Assembly: GCA_963724625.1 (NCBI GenBank)
Contig: CAVRVO010000029.1
Location: 186,001 to 250,000, forward strand
Length of the DNA stretch: 64,000 nt
DNA from: DATBVX01 sp963724625
Lineage (GTDB): Bacteria > Pseudomonadota > Gammaproteobacteria > Steroidobacterales > Steroidobacteraceae
Direction: 5' to 3'
The translations under genes and the position numbers were made by a program. Shown here in pieces: positions 19,777-29,123 of the stretch (position 1 is its first letter; every line of letters begins with the position of its first letter). The notes beneath the pieces are model-generated. The model was not told where the DNA came from, did no database searches, and was given only the letters and a program-made list of their open reading frames with translations.

Positions 19777-20745
19777 ATGTCGTTGACTTATCGCATTTCC
19801 TGCTTCCTTTCGGCTTTGCTGCTGGCTCCGACGTTCGCGACTGCGCAGACACGTGAGGAAGCGCGGCTGCTGCAGGCCACGCAAGTCGTGGAGGAGCTGA
19901 GTGCCATGCCGGATCAGCGGGCACCGGATTGGTTGCTCGCGCGGGCCCATGGCATCGCCGTGATTCCGAACGTGGTGAAAGTCGGCCTTGGCATCGGCGG
20001 CAGGGGTGGCAAGGGTGTCCTGGTGGTGCGCAATGCGCAGGGTGGGTGGAGCAATCCGAGCTTCATCACGTTGGGCGGCGGCAGTTTTGGCTGGCAGGTT
20101 GGCGTGCAGACCGCGGACCTGCTCCTGGTTCTCACCACAGACCGGAGCATCGAGGGAATTACGGGCGGCAAAGTCACCCTGGGCGCCGATGCTTCCGTCG
20201 CAGCTGGACCTGTCGGACGGCAGACCTCGGCCGCGACCGACATCAATCTCTCGGAGGTCTATTCGTACTCGCGCGCGAGCGGCCTGTTCGCAGGGATCGC
20301 GATCGACGGGTCGGTCATGGCGATCGACAAGAAAGCGAATGCGATCTACTACGGCAAGCCGGACATCAAGACGGACGAAATCTTCGCGAGTACGGAGCCA
20401 CTGCCACCCGCGGCGCGTCGTTTCATCGAGACCTTGGACCGAGGCACTCGCACGGCTGCGAACGCTGTCGCGCCTGCTGCGACGCAACCCGCGACTTCGG
20501 CTGCTCCGGCTGCTGCCGGCTGCTTCGGAGGCATCGCCAGCGACACAGAGCCCACCAGCCGCACCGGACACCAAGACTTACCCGATGGAAGATCCGAATC
20601 CCGGCCAGGAACCGCCGCACTGACGCCAGAACAGACCAGACCCATAGCTCGAGCCGCAAAGTATCCTGGCCCGACGAGCAGATACGGGCGGCGCTTCAAG
20701 CCAGGCGCTGCATCAACCAGGCGCCCGCCATCACTGCGACCATGA
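19777..20745 (+). CDS. SYLF-domain lipid-binding protein, probably frameshifted at its C-terminus
   Basis: The ATG follows GGGGGA, and a signal peptide ends near TFATA. The SYLF (Ysc84-like) domain spans about 25-215: HGIAVIPNVVKVGLGIGGRG, GGGSFGWQVGVQTADLLLVL and SEVYSYSRASGLFAGIAIDG. SYLF domains bind phosphoinositides in eukaryotes; the bacterial role is unclear. After an Ala/Pro linker the frame becomes implausible, runs 50 bases into the convergent HupE gene and ends Arg-rich. Removing one G of the GG at 20518-20519 gives a Pro-rich tail ending PNPGQEPPH with a stop at 20623, clear of the neighbour. The extra base is therefore probably an error or a recent mutation. Confidence 0.8.
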   Translation: MSLTYRISCFLSALLLAPTFATAQTREEARLLQATQVVEELSAMPDQRAPDWLLARAHGIAVIPNVVKVGLGIGGRGGKGVLVVRNAQGGWSNPSFITLGGGSFGWQVGVQTADLLLVLTTDRSIEGITGGKVTLGADASVAAGPVGRQTSAATDINLSEVYSYSRASGLFAGIAIDGSVMAIDKKANAIYYGKPDIKTDEIFASTEPLPPAARRFIETLDRGTRTAANAVAPAATQPATSAAPAAAGCFGGIASDTEPTSRTGHQDLPDGRSESRPGTAALTPEQTRPIARAAKYPGPTSRYGRRFKPGAASTRRPPSLRP

Positions 20746-21829
20746 TCGACGTCGCCGGGACGATGCGGCGCAGATACAGGGGCGATTGCCGGGCGGCATA
20801 GATGATCGGCAAGACCAGCAGCACGATAGTGAGCTGACCGATCTCGACGCCAAGATTGAATCCTGCCAGCGGCCAGGCCAGAGACGTCGATGTGAGGTCG
20901 AGCTCGCGCAGGACATTGGCGAACCCAAAGCCGTGCAGCAGCCCGAACGTGAAAGCCAGCAGCGTGCCGCGTCGGGCCATGCGGGGATAAAGATTGACGA
21001 TGCCCGCTACGATCACCGAAGCGGCGATCCCGATCTCGACTGGCCGCTCCGGTGGTACGACGAACCCCAACGCGGCGAGCGAAAGCGTGATCGAGTGCGC
21101 GATCGTAAACGCGGTCACGATTTGCAACACCGTGCCCGCTACTCCCGTCCATCGAGCCGCAGGCTCCCAGGAACCATCGTCATCACCATGCACGCCGGTG
21201 CGGGAAACCAGTACGGCGGGCAGCAACAGCAGGATCAGAAAGGCGATATGGTCGTACCCGATCCAGATGTGCCGAATGCCCTCCTTGATGAAGGCACCCA
21301 CTGTCTGGATCGCACTCGCCTGCCGCGGCGCCTGCCAGCGCGGTTGCAGCGGAGAGAGCAGCGACGAGCGGACCTCGGAACCGAGCGCGACTTTCAGCAG
21401 TACGCGATGCGAGGCATCGCGATCGAAGAACAGCCGCGACTCTACCGCCAGTGACCCATTGCCCGGCGGACAAACTCCCGCGAACTCGAGCGTCAGGTAG
21501 TAGCCATCACTACGTTCGTCCAGCAGCTGGCGAGCCCGCTTCAGCGCGCAATTCGCCTTGCCCTGCTGCACGTTGAGGTGTGACAGAACGTACTCAAAGG
21601 AGCGCGGCGCCTCGCGATCGAGCTCCGCCCAGGTCACCGCCCCGTCGCCGTCGACGTCCAGGTCAAGCGCGTCGTTGAGATCGGCGATACGAATGTCCCA
21701 CCGCCCTTCGAGATGTCGTGCGCGCGAATCCGCCTTGAGCGTCAGGTAACTGCCGCTCAATGCATGGCCGAACGAGAGGCCGGGGAACAGGGCAAGGCTC
21801 AGCGAGAGTAGCAGCGCGCGCATGAACAT
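20696..21829 (-). CDS. HupE/UreJ-family membrane protein
   Basis: 377 residues; ATG at 21829 overlaps the upstream TPR stop, with a second ATG at 21823. The signal peptide ends SFGHA. An exported domain of about 180 residues with an EF-hand-like DLDVDGDGAVTWAEL is followed by 6-7 transmembrane helices. The conserved HIWIGYDHIAFLILLLLP and FTFGLLHGFGFANVL, with His residues, are the HupE/UreJ metal-transport signatures. Members move Ni2+/Co2+ or have unknown substrates. It is the last gene of the DUF4331 operon, and no urease or hydrogenase is nearby. Confidence 0.85.
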   Translation of the reverse strand: MFMRALLLSLSLALFPGLSFGHALSGSYLTLKADSRARHLEGRWDIRIADLNDALDLDVDGDGAVTWAELDREAPRSFEYVLSHLNVQQGKANCALKRARQLLDERSDGYYLTLEFAGVCPPGNGSLAVESRLFFDRDASHRVLLKVALGSEVRSSLLSPLQPRWQAPRQASAIQTVGAFIKEGIRHIWIGYDHIAFLILLLLPAVLVSRTGVHGDDDGSWEPAARWTGVAGTVLQIVTAFTIAHSITLSLAALGFVVPPERPVEIGIAASVIVAGIVNLYPRMARRGTLLAFTFGLLHGFGFANVLRELDLTSTSLAWPLAGFNLGVEIGQLTIVLLVLPIIYAARQSPLYLRRIVPATSIMVAVMAGAWLMQRLA

Positions 21830-22998
21830 CAGCCTGCGGAAGCACGTGCGAGCAACGTATCGAGCGTCGCGTCCTGGTAGGAGGTACGACGTCGCCACTC
21901 GATGACCTCATTGACAGCGGTGCGATCGCGCGCAGCGAGTCCGCATTCGACCAGCAGGCGCGCGTCGGCGGGTTCACGCTGTTGCGCCCAGTTGTTCCGG
22001 GCTGCCCGTAACGCGACGGCGGGATTTCCCAGCAGTCGCAGCTGGACTCTGGCGAGGTCGCGTGCGTGGATTCGTTCGCCGCGGGCCCGGGCCGCCTCAA
22101 GCCGGTCCGTAAGTGTTGCCAGATACGGATTGGGCTTGCCGGCATGCAGTGCGGCCTGTGATTCGGCCAGTCTGATCAGCACACTTTCGGTACGCGGCAG
22201 GTCTTGCAGGACTTGCGAGACTTCACCCGCACGATTCTGCGCCAACAGCAGATCTGCAAGCGCAAAGCGCACGTAGTAGTCACTCGGATCCGCCACGACC
22301 GCGCGACGCAGGCTCCGTTCCGCTGCCGCGATGTCTCCCGATCTTTCTTCGAGATCCGCTAACGCAGCAAGCATCCAGCTCGCGTACGGCGGCCATGGCG
22401 GCGACAAGGAAGCGCGGAGTCGCGACAGCAGCACGTGGGCGCGCTCGAGCTGGCCGGTCATGCCGATGACCTGCGCGAGACAAACGCTGCCTGCAACACT
22501 CTCGCCCGCAGCCAGGAGTGAGCCACATTCCGCGCGTGCGCCTTCAAACCGCCCCGACGCTTGCCAGATCGCAGCGCGCATCAGGTGGGCACGTGTGTTG
22601 TTGCGATCCTGTGCCAATGCTTGCGATATCTGTTCAAGCGCGCGCTCGTATTCATGTCGATACTGCAGGATGTCGGCAAGTTGCAGCCGTAGTTCGACTG
22701 GTGCGGACGGCCTCTGCAGCCGCGGCGTCAGCAGCACCTCGGCACGACCGAAATAGCGCGGTTCTCCAGTGCGGCGTCCGATCGCGATGTAGGCGTCGGC
22801 GAGAGCGTAGATGCGCGCGGTATTGTCAGGATCGGTGCGCAGCGCAGCCTCGAGCGATGCGAGACGCTCCACCGCGGGATTGGCGGGTACGTGCAGCACC
22901 ACGAGCGAAGGATTGCTTGGCACGAACGGTGCCGCACTCGCCGGTTCCAGCGTGCCAGCGGCAAGGCAGATGAGCAACACGGCGTAGTGGGCTCGCAT
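21829..22998 (-). CDS. exported TPR protein
   Basis: 389 residues starting at the ATG that gives a signal peptide (LLICLAAGTLEPASA). The chain is TPR-like from about 50 onward (LEAALRTDPDNTARIYALAD, YERALEQISQALAQDRNNT, AERSLRRAVVADPSDYYVR). It overlaps the HupE/UreJ gene at TGATG. It lies 61 bases downstream of the Ig-like lipoprotein stop and probably belongs to the same transcript. TPR proteins of this locus type accompany DUF4331 and HupE/UreJ genes. A scaffold role is inferred. Confidence 0.75.
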   Translation of the reverse strand: MRAHYAVLLICLAAGTLEPASAAPFVPSNPSLVVLHVPANPAVERLASLEAALRTDPDNTARIYALADAYIAIGRRTGEPRYFGRAEVLLTPRLQRPSAPVELRLQLADILQYRHEYERALEQISQALAQDRNNTRAHLMRAAIWQASGRFEGARAECGSLLAAGESVAGSVCLAQVIGMTGQLERAHVLLSRLRASLSPPWPPYASWMLAALADLEERSGDIAAAERSLRRAVVADPSDYYVRFALADLLLAQNRAGEVSQVLQDLPRTESVLIRLAESQAALHAGKPNPYLATLTDRLEAARARGERIHARDLARVQLRLLGNPAVALRAARNNWAQQREPADARLLVECGLAARDRTAVNEVIEWRRRTSYQDATLDTLLARASAG

Positions 22999-23059
22999 CG
23001 AGTTTTTCCCCGCTAAGAAATGTGGCGGGTCCGCAGGCCGGACCCACCACGAGGTTCCC

Positions 23060-23593
23060 TCAGAACAAGGTGTCGAAAGCGCCGGGATTCTCATCCGCGT
23101 CGCCGTCGAGCGTGAAGCCCTTGAGCTGACGGACGTCTGAGTTCTCCTCGGCCGCGTAGGTCTCAGTGGTGAATCTCGTGAAAGAGACGAACACGGGCCT
23201 CACGGTCACCGCGAAGGTGCGCGTAACGCTCTGTCCGGCTCCATCCTTGGCATTCAACGAAATGGTCGTTGTGCCGATTGCCGTTTCCACCGCACTGATC
23301 ATCAACGTTCGCGACGTCCCGCTGCCCGCGATGGTCAGCCCGCTCGGAGCGACGATGCCGGCATCAGATGAAGTCACTGTGAGGACCAGGTTGTCCGCCG
23401 CGGTTTCACGATCATCCACGGTGAATGGGAGCGGCGCCGTGGTCGTGTCCTGATCGATCGCCAGGTCGCCGATCATGGAGAGCGAGGGCGGCCCGTCGGC
23501 TGGTGCCGGCTGAGTTTTGTAGCCGCCGCCGCACCCCGCCACGGCTAATGCCGTGGCGGTCGCGAAGATTGCGGAGCGAATTGAGATACGCAT
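23060..23593 (-). CDS. Ig-like-fold lipoprotein
   Basis: 177 residues from an ATG with AGGAG 8 bases upstream. The lipobox is LAVAGC (Cys about 20) and the mature protein begins with GGG. The remainder is one Ig/Cadherin-like repeat of the kind seen in bacterial surface proteins (GDLAIDQDTTTAPLPFTVDD through SVTRTFAVTV). It ends with an acidic segment containing LDGDADENPGAFDTLF. It lies between the DUF4331 gene (26-base gap) and the TPR gene. The function is unknown. Confidence 0.65.
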   Translation of the reverse strand: MRISIRSAIFATATALAVAGCGGGYKTQPAPADGPPSLSMIGDLAIDQDTTTAPLPFTVDDRETAADNLVLTVTSSDAGIVAPSGLTIAGSGTSRTLMISAVETAIGTTTISLNAKDGAGQSVTRTFAVTVRPVFVSFTRFTTETYAAEENSDVRQLKGFTLDGDADENPGAFDTLF

Positions 23594-23619
23594 GGTAGTT
23601 CTCCTGTGGCTCGCGCCGC

Positions 23620-25209
23620 TCAATTGGATGCGCCAGGGAATGGCGTGCGCAGGTACGGAAAGCGCGTATCGAAATCCGCAGCACTGACTGGAGCACCATC
23701 CGTGAACGGCACGTTGCCCACCGGGGCGTCGCTCGGCTTGCACAGGCCGAGATCGGTTGGCTGCCCATTGACGGGAATTGGGTAGCAAAGCGCTCCCATC
23801 ACGACCCGCAAGGCTACGTCCACGACGTCATCGCCCGGACGCCTGCCATTCGGGAATCCCGCCAGATCACCACCGGCGACGCCGAAAGTGCTCTGTTGCG
23901 CGGCTGGAGTCGCGGCAATCCCTGTGTTCAGCCGCGTCATTTCAGATGGCGTGACCTTGGCGAGCTGGTTCACTCCCTTGAAGCCGGTCAGGAATGCCGT
24001 CACGAGATCACTGCGTGGGAAATTCGCCGGTGCGAGATTGGGTATGCTGGTGCCGAGAGTCTGGTTCACGGCGTCGCGGAACAAGACGTCCAGCAATGCC
24101 GGGAGCGTTGGGTTGGTGACATAGGTCGCGAATTGCCCGTCGTCCCTGGGTTCACTCGCATTGAAGCGGTCCTTGTCGGGAATACCGATCACCACCTCGT
24201 TGACCAGCGGCATCGACAGGCGGGACACCTGTGTGAATGCACCGCCGTTGAGCTCCGGGCGATTGAACGTCGGCCGCGGATTGAGAATCCGCGCCTGACG
24301 CAGGCTGGCGCTCGTCCACGCGCCGATCACACCGTTGCCGCTGCCCGCCAGGCAGGCCGCCGGGATTTCCAGCGCCAGCGTGGTGATGTTCTTGTCGGCG
24401 ATCGTATCGTTGGCGCGATCCTGCGTGATGCCGCCGGGGAAGCCTTTACCGTCGCCTGCGCCCGGAGCACTGTCGCCTTCGACCGGCACCAGGTTGACCA
24501 GGTCGAACACCTTGCCGAGATTCACGGCGAATGGCTCATCGCGCTGCCCGACGAATACCCGCCCCTGGCCCGAGCAACCCGGAATGCTGATGTCATAAAG
24601 GAAGCTGCGCGCGTAGGCCTCATAGGCGCTCGCATCACCGAAGGTCTTGGTCCCCACGTAGTCATACGGCTTGCCGAACGTGCTGCCGCCCGTAGCGACA
24701 TTGGTGATCGGTTGGCCTGGTTCGTGCCGCCGATCGCCCCGCACGACAGAGAGCGTGTAAGACTCGCGGAAATTGAGTGCAGCGTTGCTGCCCGCGCTCA
24801 CCGGCCCGACGTTCTTGAGTGGTACGGCCACAGCCTGCTGACTGCCGCTCGGACCGATGTTGAGCTTGATACCCTGGTTCCCGTTCGCCAGCGTGTTATT
24901 GAAGCGGAACTGAAACGTGAGGTCCTCGCGTGCATCGCCGTCGTTGTCGATGTGGATCTCGTACAGCGCAGACGGATCGAGCGCAAAGTAATTCGGCCCG
25001 CCGTAAGGATCCTGGAGTGGAATGTAGTCTGCGAGCAGCGTGACGTAGTGTTCTCGACCGGCCTCGTAGCTCATGAACATGTAGAAGTCGGTGGAATCGA
25101 CGGTCGGAAAGCGCGTGATGTTCGGCGCCTCGCGGTGGCTGGACGCGGTGGCAAGTAGTGGTATCGCGGCGGCAGCCAGCGCCGTGATCCAGCGGACGTG
25201 GTGTTTCAT
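23620..25209 (-). CDS. DUF4331-family exported protein
   Basis: 529 residues with a signal peptide ending LLATA. The family hallmark SSHREAPNITRFPTVDSTDFYMFMS follows immediately, starting at about residue 23. Other conserved parts are FALDPSALYEIHIDNDGDA and the C-terminal PNGRRPGDDVVDVALRVVMG. DUF4331 proteins are secreted and co-occur with TPR and HupE/UreJ genes; no biochemical function is established. First gene of a four-gene minus-strand operon. Confidence 0.9.
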   Translation of the reverse strand: MKHHVRWITALAAAAIPLLATASSHREAPNITRFPTVDSTDFYMFMSYEAGREHYVTLLADYIPLQDPYGGPNYFALDPSALYEIHIDNDGDAREDLTFQFRFNNTLANGNQGIKLNIGPSGSQQAVAVPLKNVGPVSAGSNAALNFRESYTLSVVRGDRRHEPGQPITNVATGGSTFGKPYDYVGTKTFGDASAYEAYARSFLYDISIPGCSGQGRVFVGQRDEPFAVNLGKVFDLVNLVPVEGDSAPGAGDGKGFPGGITQDRANDTIADKNITTLALEIPAACLAGSGNGVIGAWTSASLRQARILNPRPTFNRPELNGGAFTQVSRLSMPLVNEVVIGIPDKDRFNASEPRDDGQFATYVTNPTLPALLDVLFRDAVNQTLGTSIPNLAPANFPRSDLVTAFLTGFKGVNQLAKVTPSEMTRLNTGIAATPAAQQSTFGVAGGDLAGFPNGRRPGDDVVDVALRVVMGALCYPIPVNGQPTDLGLCKPSDAPVGNVPFTDGAPVSAADFDTRFPYLRTPFPGASN

Positions 25210-25383
25210 GGTGTCTTCCCTTGTCTTCTCTCGGGCTCGACATGAGCCCTTGTCACGCCGACTGTTCGCGGATGGGGAAGCGCTGGATGCAGACGCGGTG
25301 CAGATTCGGCGCGCAGCCGCGTGGAAATCAGCGAGCGGAAATCCTAGTTCGCAGCTCGCGGATCGCCGGATTCAGAAATGACT

Positions 25384-25416
25384 CCATCTTTTGGCCATCT
25401 TTTGGCCATCTTTTGG
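25384..25416. repeat. three perfect tandem copies of an 11-bp repeat
   Basis: CCATCTTTTGG is repeated three times without interruption, ending about 20 bases before a likely -10 (TTATAG near 25436) of the SRPBCC gene. A perfect palindrome GTGCCGGCAC follows at 25421-25430. The spacing of one helical turn suggests an operator array. The region between here and the DUF4331 start holds no gene. Confidence 0.8.
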
Positions 25417-25468
25417 CAGCGTGCCGGCACACGACTTATAGTGCCGCGGTCGCGAACAGGAACCAGCC

Positions 25469-26539
25469 GTGAAAATCCTCAAGCCGATCCTGATTGGCCT
25501 GGTGGCGCTCATCGTGTTGCTCGCGCTCGTCGGCCTGTTGCTGCCTTCGGCCGCGCATGTCGAACGCTCCGTAACTGTCGCGGCGCCCCCCACGGCGGTC
25601 TACGACATCGTCAACGATCTGCGCCGCTTCAATGAGTGGTCGCCGTGGTTCGAGAAGGACCCGAAAGCGCGCTATTCCTTCAGCGGCCCGGAAAGCGGCG
25701 TCGGTTCCCGGCTCGAGTGGTCCAGTGATGACTCCTCGGTCGGCACCGGCTCCCAGGAAATCATCGAGTCTGTTCCCGATCAGCGCGTGCGCGCGCGTCT
25801 CGACTTTGGCTCCCAGGGGAGCGGTGACTCGGTCTTGACCCTCGCTCCGGCGGGCGCGGGCACACAAGTAACCTGGGGGTTCGACACTGCTTTCGGAAAC
25901 AACATCCTGGGACGGTACTTCGGCCTGGCAATGGATTCGATCGTTGGCAGCGAATATGAGCATGGGCTCGGCAAGCTCAAGGCACTCGCGGAGTCGACCC
26001 CGGTGCCCGTCGCGGCGGGTGAGACGCTGAAAATCACCGAGGTGGACGCCAACGCCATCGACATCGCCTACGTGGAGGGCGTCACCAGCCTTGACCCCGA
26101 TGCAATCTCCAAAGCGTTGGCCTCTGCCTACTCCCGGATCGGGCAGTTCATGCAGTCGAACGCCCTCACGCAAAACGGCGCGCCCATCGCAGTCAATCGC
26201 TTCTATGATGAAAGCGGCTGGGGATTTCAGGCTGCGATTCCCGTAGCGGGCGTGACCGAAGCGATCCGCACGGCAGCATCAGGAGCTGGTGTCCGAATCG
26301 GTCACACTTACGCGGGACGCGCGCTCAAGGGCATTCACATCGGCGGTCACTCGACCTTGCCGGATGCGTACCGCGCGCTCGAAGACTATATGGTCGCGAA
26401 AGGACTGGATGCGAACGGCCCCTCGTGGGAGCAATACATCAGCGATCCCGTGACCACGCCGGGCGACAAGCTGCAGACCGATGTCTACATGCCGGTGAAG
26501 GCTGGCGCCGCAGTGGCAAGCGGCGGCGCAGCGAACTGA
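25469..26539 (+). CDS. SRPBCC-family protein with C-terminal GyrI-like domain
   Basis: 356 residues from a GTG with AGGA 7 bases upstream. A single N-terminal helix (ILIGLVALIVLLALVGLLL) anchors it in the membrane. Residues about 30-170 are an SRPBCC/polyketide-cyclase-like domain (VERSVTVAAPPTAVYDIVND, RRFNEWSPWFEKD). Residues about 185-350 resemble GyrI/AraC-effector-binding folds (RALKGIHIGGHSTLPDAYRA). Such fusions may bind hydrophobic or drug-like ligands; no ligand is known. The start codon lies downstream of the 11-bp repeat array, so it is probably regulated by whatever binds there. Confidence 0.8.
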   Translation: MKILKPILIGLVALIVLLALVGLLLPSAAHVERSVTVAAPPTAVYDIVNDLRRFNEWSPWFEKDPKARYSFSGPESGVGSRLEWSSDDSSVGTGSQEIIESVPDQRVRARLDFGSQGSGDSVLTLAPAGAGTQVTWGFDTAFGNNILGRYFGLAMDSIVGSEYEHGLGKLKALAESTPVPVAAGETLKITEVDANAIDIAYVEGVTSLDPDAISKALASAYSRIGQFMQSNALTQNGAPIAVNRFYDESGWGFQAAIPVAGVTEAIRTAASGAGVRIGHTYAGRALKGIHIGGHSTLPDAYRALEDYMVAKGLDANGPSWEQYISDPVTTPGDKLQTDVYMPVKAGAAVASGGAAN

Positions 26540-26552
26540 TCCCAGGCAAGCC

Positions 26553-28292
26553 TCAGAACGCCGACGCGGTCAACGCGACATCGGCGTTTTTCCACGCCGC
26601 GCGCAGCTGCGCATCGACGCTTGCGGCCTCCACAGCTCTGTGCTGCGCCTTGAGCGCGGCACTCAACCCGTAAAGTGACCAGCCATTTGACGGATTGCGC
26701 AACAGGTCCTCGCGATACACCGCCTCGGCCTCTGACGGCCGGTTCGCGGCCAGCAACTGCGCGCCGAGCATGTGGCGTACCGGAAAGAACCAATCCCTGG
26801 GCTCGTCGTAGGCGAGCTTGTCCTCCCGCATCACGGCTTCGCGCAACTGCGCAATCGCTTCCTCGAACCGCCGCTCCGCGGCGGCGATGCGGGCGGTGAC
26901 GATGGGCACGGCTACTCCGAGGACGTCTTTCGTGGTGTTGAAACCGGAGGGCGCATCGGCTGGCGTCGCTTGCGCAAGCTTTTCGAGCTCGGCCAACGTC
27001 GCCCTGGCCTGATCAACCCGACCCTTGGAGGCGAGCGCCACCCCTTTGCCGTAGAGATATCCGCCAGTCAGCGCTTGAAGCTTCGGATCAGGTGCGCTCT
27101 TCGCCAGCATTTCGTCCCACAGGCCGAATCGCACCGTGGCCGCGTACTCTTCGGCGAGAAACCAGTCGAAACCAGGCATGGCAAGCAGGACCTCATCGGG
27201 AACGATGCGGCGCGAATTGCGCACGGCATCAAGCGTCTCGGCCTTGCGGCCTTCCATTGCCGCCGAGTAGGCCAGGAACTGGTAATTGTGCGCGGCATAC
27301 ATCGAATAGTAGTCCGGTGGCCGCGTCGCCTTGAAGTAGAGTTCATCCGCCGCGGCACCCTTGCGGTTCGCTTCCGCCGCTTCTTCGTAACGACCGACCC
27401 GCTGCAGGATGTGCGCGGGCATGTGCTCGAGATGTCCGGCTGCGGGCATCATGCCGCGCAGGCGTTCGGCCGCAGCCACTGCTCTATCGGGGTACGGCGA
27501 GGCCTCCAACGTATGTATGTAGTAATGGTTCGCGCCGGGATGCCGCGGATCGCGCGACATCACGAATTCCAGCGTCTTCTGTATCTCTTGCGTGCCTGGC
27601 GAAGGCTTGCCGTCGGGGCTCCACAGCTTCCACGGCGTGATGTTCATGAGTGCCTCGGCATACAGGGTCTGAACGTCGAGGTCATCGGGAAACTGCCGCG
27701 CGACGCCCTTCATCGCATCGGCGTACGCGGCCAGCACAGGTGCCGAGTTCGAAGGGTCGAGCGGCTGTGCGTTGGGATAGCGGTGCGCAAGTGCACCGAT
27801 CAGCGCCTGCTCTACCGGTGTTGCGTGAGCGGCATTGCTTTGCGCGAGTTGCAATGCGTCGAAAGCGACCTTCGCGCGCGGCTCCATCATCATCGGCAGG
27901 TTGTAGTTGGGGCCGACTGTGAGCGCCACACCCCAGTAGCAGGCCGCGCACTGCGGATCGAGTTCGGCGGCGCGAGCGAACGAGCGCGTCGACTCGTCGT
28001 GGTTGAACGCCCAGAGAAAGCGCATGCCCTGGTCGAAGTACTGTTGTGCCTCGGTCGAGGTCGTCGCAATCTTGCGGTGGAAAGTGCCCAGCTTGTCGAA
28101 CAGCGTCGCACCCCGCGCCCAGTCTGCAAGCGTCGCGGGAATGCGCGGCATGTTGTGAGCGCCCTCGGGCATCGATGACGATTGCCCCGCAATCGCTGGT
28201 GGTGAAGAATCGGACGCCGCTGGTTGCGGCTTCGAGCCATCGCAACCGTTGACCACCAGAATCGACAATAGGACGAGTACCGTGCGCTGCAT
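26553..28292 (-). CDS. TPR-repeat lipoprotein
   Basis: 579 residues from the ATG preceded by GGGAG at 7 bases; an ATG at 28310 is in frame. The lipobox LLSILVVNGC (Cys about 17) predicts lipid anchoring. The TPR-rich body begins with QQYFDQGMRFLWAFNHDEST and AAELDPQCAACYWGVALTVG, typical of tetratricopeptide proteins with a conserved Cys-rich motif (DPQCAACYWG). A HLEHMPAHILQRVGRYEEA segment is characteristic of this group. The function is unknown. It is convergent with the SRPBCC gene and divergent from the pirin gene. Confidence 0.8.
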   Translation of the reverse strand: MQRTVLVLLSILVVNGCDGSKPQPAASDSSPPAIAGQSSSMPEGAHNMPRIPATLADWARGATLFDKLGTFHRKIATTSTEAQQYFDQGMRFLWAFNHDESTRSFARAAELDPQCAACYWGVALTVGPNYNLPMMMEPRAKVAFDALQLAQSNAAHATPVEQALIGALAHRYPNAQPLDPSNSAPVLAAYADAMKGVARQFPDDLDVQTLYAEALMNITPWKLWSPDGKPSPGTQEIQKTLEFVMSRDPRHPGANHYYIHTLEASPYPDRAVAAAERLRGMMPAAGHLEHMPAHILQRVGRYEEAAEANRKGAAADELYFKATRPPDYYSMYAAHNYQFLAYSAAMEGRKAETLDAVRNSRRIVPDEVLLAMPGFDWFLAEEYAATVRFGLWDEMLAKSAPDPKLQALTGGYLYGKGVALASKGRVDQARATLAELEKLAQATPADAPSGFNTTKDVLGVAVPIVTARIAAAERRFEEAIAQLREAVMREDKLAYDEPRDWFFPVRHMLGAQLLAANRPSEAEAVYREDLLRNPSNGWSLYGLSAALKAQHRAVEAASVDAQLRAAWKNADVALTASAF

Positions 28293-28394
28293 TATCGTCT
28301 CCCGCTGCATCCGCGCCGCGGCGGCGGCGTGCAATGTAGCAGGGCGCGGCGCGGCGCGCTGATTAACAAGCGTTAATGCCGCCGGAGCAGCCAA

Positions 28395-29123
28395 ATGATC
28401 GCAGTAAGATATGGTAATGATCGAGGGTTCGCCGACCATGGCTGGCTGAAATCCTTCCATAGTTTCTCCTTCGCTGACTACTTCGATCCCGAGCACACGG
28501 AGTTTGGGCCGCTGCGAGTCATCAATGAAGATCGCGTGGCGCCGGGAGCCGGCTTCGGCACTCATGCGCATCGCGACATGGAAATCATCAGCTACGTCCT
28601 GGAAGGCGCGCTCGAGCACAAGGATTCGATGGGCAACGGTTCGATCATTCGCCCTGGAGACGTGCAGCGTATGAGCGCGGGCAGCGGCGTAACGCACAGC
28701 GAGTTCAATCCGTCGCGTAACGAAGGTGTGCATTTCCTGCAGATCTGGATTCAACCGAACCAGCGCGGCATTGCACCCGGGTACGAGGAGACGAACTACC
28801 CGGCGGCCGAGAAACGCGGCCGATTGCGCCTGATCGCTTCGCCCGATCGAGCTCAAGGCTCGGTGTTGATTCACCAGGATGCCCGTGTGTACGCCGGGCT
28901 CTTCAGCGGCGAGGAAAACGCGACGCTCGCGCTTGCGCCCGGACGATGCGTCTATGTTCACCTTGCGCGTGGCGCCCTCAAAGCGAACGGTACGGCGCTG
29001 AACGCGGGTGACGCCTTGATGGCGACGGAGATCGATCGGTTGACCCTGCAGGACGGGCGCGATGCCGAGGTGCTCGTGTTCGACTTGCCGGGGCCAGCTC
29101 ACGGAGCAAGGTCGAGCCAATGA
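28395..29123 (+). CDS. pirin-family protein
   Basis: 242 residues. The bicupin pirin/YhhW family signature is HGWLKSFHSFSFADYFDPEH at about 15-34. Metal ligands are in FGTHAHRDMEIISYVLEG and SGVTHSEFNPSRNEGVHF: two His in the first and His/Glu in the second. YhhW-like pirins can have quercetin 2,3-dioxygenase activity with Fe or other divalent metal. Whether this one does is unknown. Its stop overlaps the start of a 49-codon remnant (ATGA). Confidence 0.9.
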   Translation: MIAVRYGNDRGFADHGWLKSFHSFSFADYFDPEHTEFGPLRVINEDRVAPGAGFGTHAHRDMEIISYVLEGALEHKDSMGNGSIIRPGDVQRMSAGSGVTHSEFNPSRNEGVHFLQIWIQPNQRGIAPGYEETNYPAAEKRGRLRLIASPDRAQGSVLIHQDARVYAGLFSGEENATLALAPGRCVYVHLARGALKANGTALNAGDALMATEIDRLTLQDGRDAEVLVFDLPGPAHGARSSQ

